Of a stretch of 43,510 bases of DNA, positions 43,198-43,510 are shown piece after piece. The position numbers and the translations under genes are program-made. Within the stretch, counting starts at the first letter, position 1, and every line of letters starts with the position of its first letter. Where the stretch lies: the NCBI GenBank assembly GCA_947166625.1, contig CAMVEX010000023.1, positions 1-43,510 of the forward strand, given 5' to 3'. The notes below the pieces were generated by a model. That model saw nothing but the letters and a program-made list of their open reading frames with translations. It did not search any database and was not told the DNA's origin. The DNA comes from an uncultured Clostridia bacterium (GTDB taxonomy: Bacteria; Bacillota; Clostridia; Oscillospirales; Acutalibacteraceae).

Positions 43198-43273
43198 TGG
43201 TGGTCGTTACAGGACTTGAACCTGTGACCTCCCGCACGTCAAGCGGATGCGCTACCAGCTGCGCTAAACGACC
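43198..43273 (-). tRNA. tRNA-Val (anticodon GAC)
   Basis: 76 bases on the minus strand fold into a full cloverleaf. The acceptor is GGTCGTT/AACGACC, the D arm GCGC/GCGC, the anticodon stem TCCGC/GCGGG with loop TTGACGT (anticodon GAC), the T arm ACAGG/CCTGT with loop TTCAAGT, and the 3' CCA is encoded. It lies 99 bases downstream of the 23S gene in the same direction. Its 3' 47 bases are repeated at 42412-42458. Confidence 0.95.
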
Positions 43274-43287
43274 TTATTAAATCAAAA

Positions 43288-43303
43288 GCGAGCCAAAGCT
43301 CGC
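43288..43303 (-). other. Short hairpin between 23S rRNA and tRNA-Val
   Basis: GCGAGC and GCTCGC around four bases, followed by TTTTGATTT on the minus strand. It may be a weak terminator or a processing signal. The spacer shows no 5S rRNA. Confidence 0.35.
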
Positions 43304-43372
43304 CCACGCACCCACAAAACTGAACAAAGGAAAATGGTAAGGAAACAGTAAAGGAAAGGGAGAGAAGAAGAA

Positions 43373-43510
43373 TTGGTCAAGCCCTCGACCTATTAGTATT
43401 GCCAAGCTGAACATATCACTATGCTTACACATGCAACCTATCAACCTCATAGTCCATGAGGGGTCTTACTGGCTTACGCCATGGGATATCTTATCTTGAA
43501 GGCGGCTTCA
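43373..43510 (-). rRNA. 23S ribosomal RNA, 3' end (partial)
   Basis: The minus strand carries the conserved 3' terminus of 23S rRNA, including CTAATAGGTCGAGGGCTTGA next to the mature end near 43373. The gene runs off the right edge of the window. It is transcribed leftward into tRNA-Val. Confidence 0.95.

Larger units (their letters stand above)
42412..43244. mobile_element. 786-bp mini integrative element in tRNA-Val, non-autonomous
   Basis: Two identical 47-base copies of the tRNA-Val 3' half (42412-42458 and 43198-43244) bracket the segment in direct orientation, the footprint of tyrosine-recombinase integration into a tRNA gene. The intact tRNA is at the right end, its 3' half now supplied by the element. 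Paired TGTCTGCAT repeats lie near both ends, as arm-type integrase sites would. The only gene inside is the DUF4365-like protein at 42589; there is no integrase. A terminator sits next to the restored tRNA. The element is either a deletion remnant or a satellite mobilised in trans. Confidence 0.8.

Overview
The window looks like a low-to-moderate GC, Gram-positive gut Clostridia chromosome (Oscillospiraceae/Ruminococcaceae-like). This is an inference by eye from strong AGGAGG-type ribosome sites, sigma-A promoters with 17-base spacers, a HrcA/CIRCE-controlled groESL operon, LRR_5 (BspA-like) surface proteins, C1 peptidases with a lectin-like domain and lipobox lipoproteins. No taxon can be fixed from the sequence alone.

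Layout. 1-3000: a P2-type cation ATPase behind a yybP-ykoY (Mn2+) riboswitch. 3000-7230: divergent glycoside hydrolases, GH78 alpha-L-rhamnosidase-like and GH2. 7240-9870: a secreted alpha/beta hydrolase and a GNAT acetyltransferase. 9890-11935: groEL and groES with CIRCE. 12000-16030: an O-antigen-ligase-like membrane protein, a DUF4886-like protein that has lost its catalytic residues, an amidohydrolase and a DUF4349 lipoprotein. 16080-18780: an AT-rich glycosyltransferase island whose GT2 gene is frameshifted. 18830-22910: a leftward operon (membrane-anchored protein, pth, trmL, lipoprotein, LRR surface protein). 22960-26520: a heterodimeric ABC exporter. 26530-31460: aconitase, isocitrate dehydrogenase and a secreted papain-like protease. 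31460-33070: a second LCAT-like secreted hydrolase. 33100-37380: a lipoprotein SGNH esterase, an MBOAT acyltransferase and a DHHW/AlgX-like protein (a surface polysaccharide O-acylation cassette), followed by a hemolysin-III protein.

The right end is the most unusual part. An LRR surface-protein gene with a structured, attenuator-like leader lies between two 120-bp direct repeats. The repeats duplicate the ends of its two neighbours, as if the gene had been inserted by recombination. Next is a stand-alone LytTR regulator coupled to a small membrane protein. It is preceded by a leader with a perfect promoter, an operator-like dyad, a hairpin over a ribosome site, a 41-codon ORF and a terminator that begins at that ORF's stop codon. 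After a lipoprotein, a small secreted protein and a decayed ECF sigma-factor gene comes a 786-bp mini-element. It is inserted in a tRNA-Val(GAC) gene, bounded by a 47-bp duplication of the tRNA 3' half, carries paired TGTCTGCAT repeats near both ends, and encodes only a PD-(D/E)XK-like (DUF4365-like) protein with no integrase. The window ends in the 3' end of a 23S rRNA gene, and no 5S gene lies between it and the tRNA.

Together the genes describe a fermentative gut bacterium with plant-glycan hydrolases, many exported surface proteins (four of them ending in similar aromatic tails), surface-glycan modification and a partial TCA branch to 2-oxoglutarate. All functional statements come from motif recognition by eye; no database search was run.
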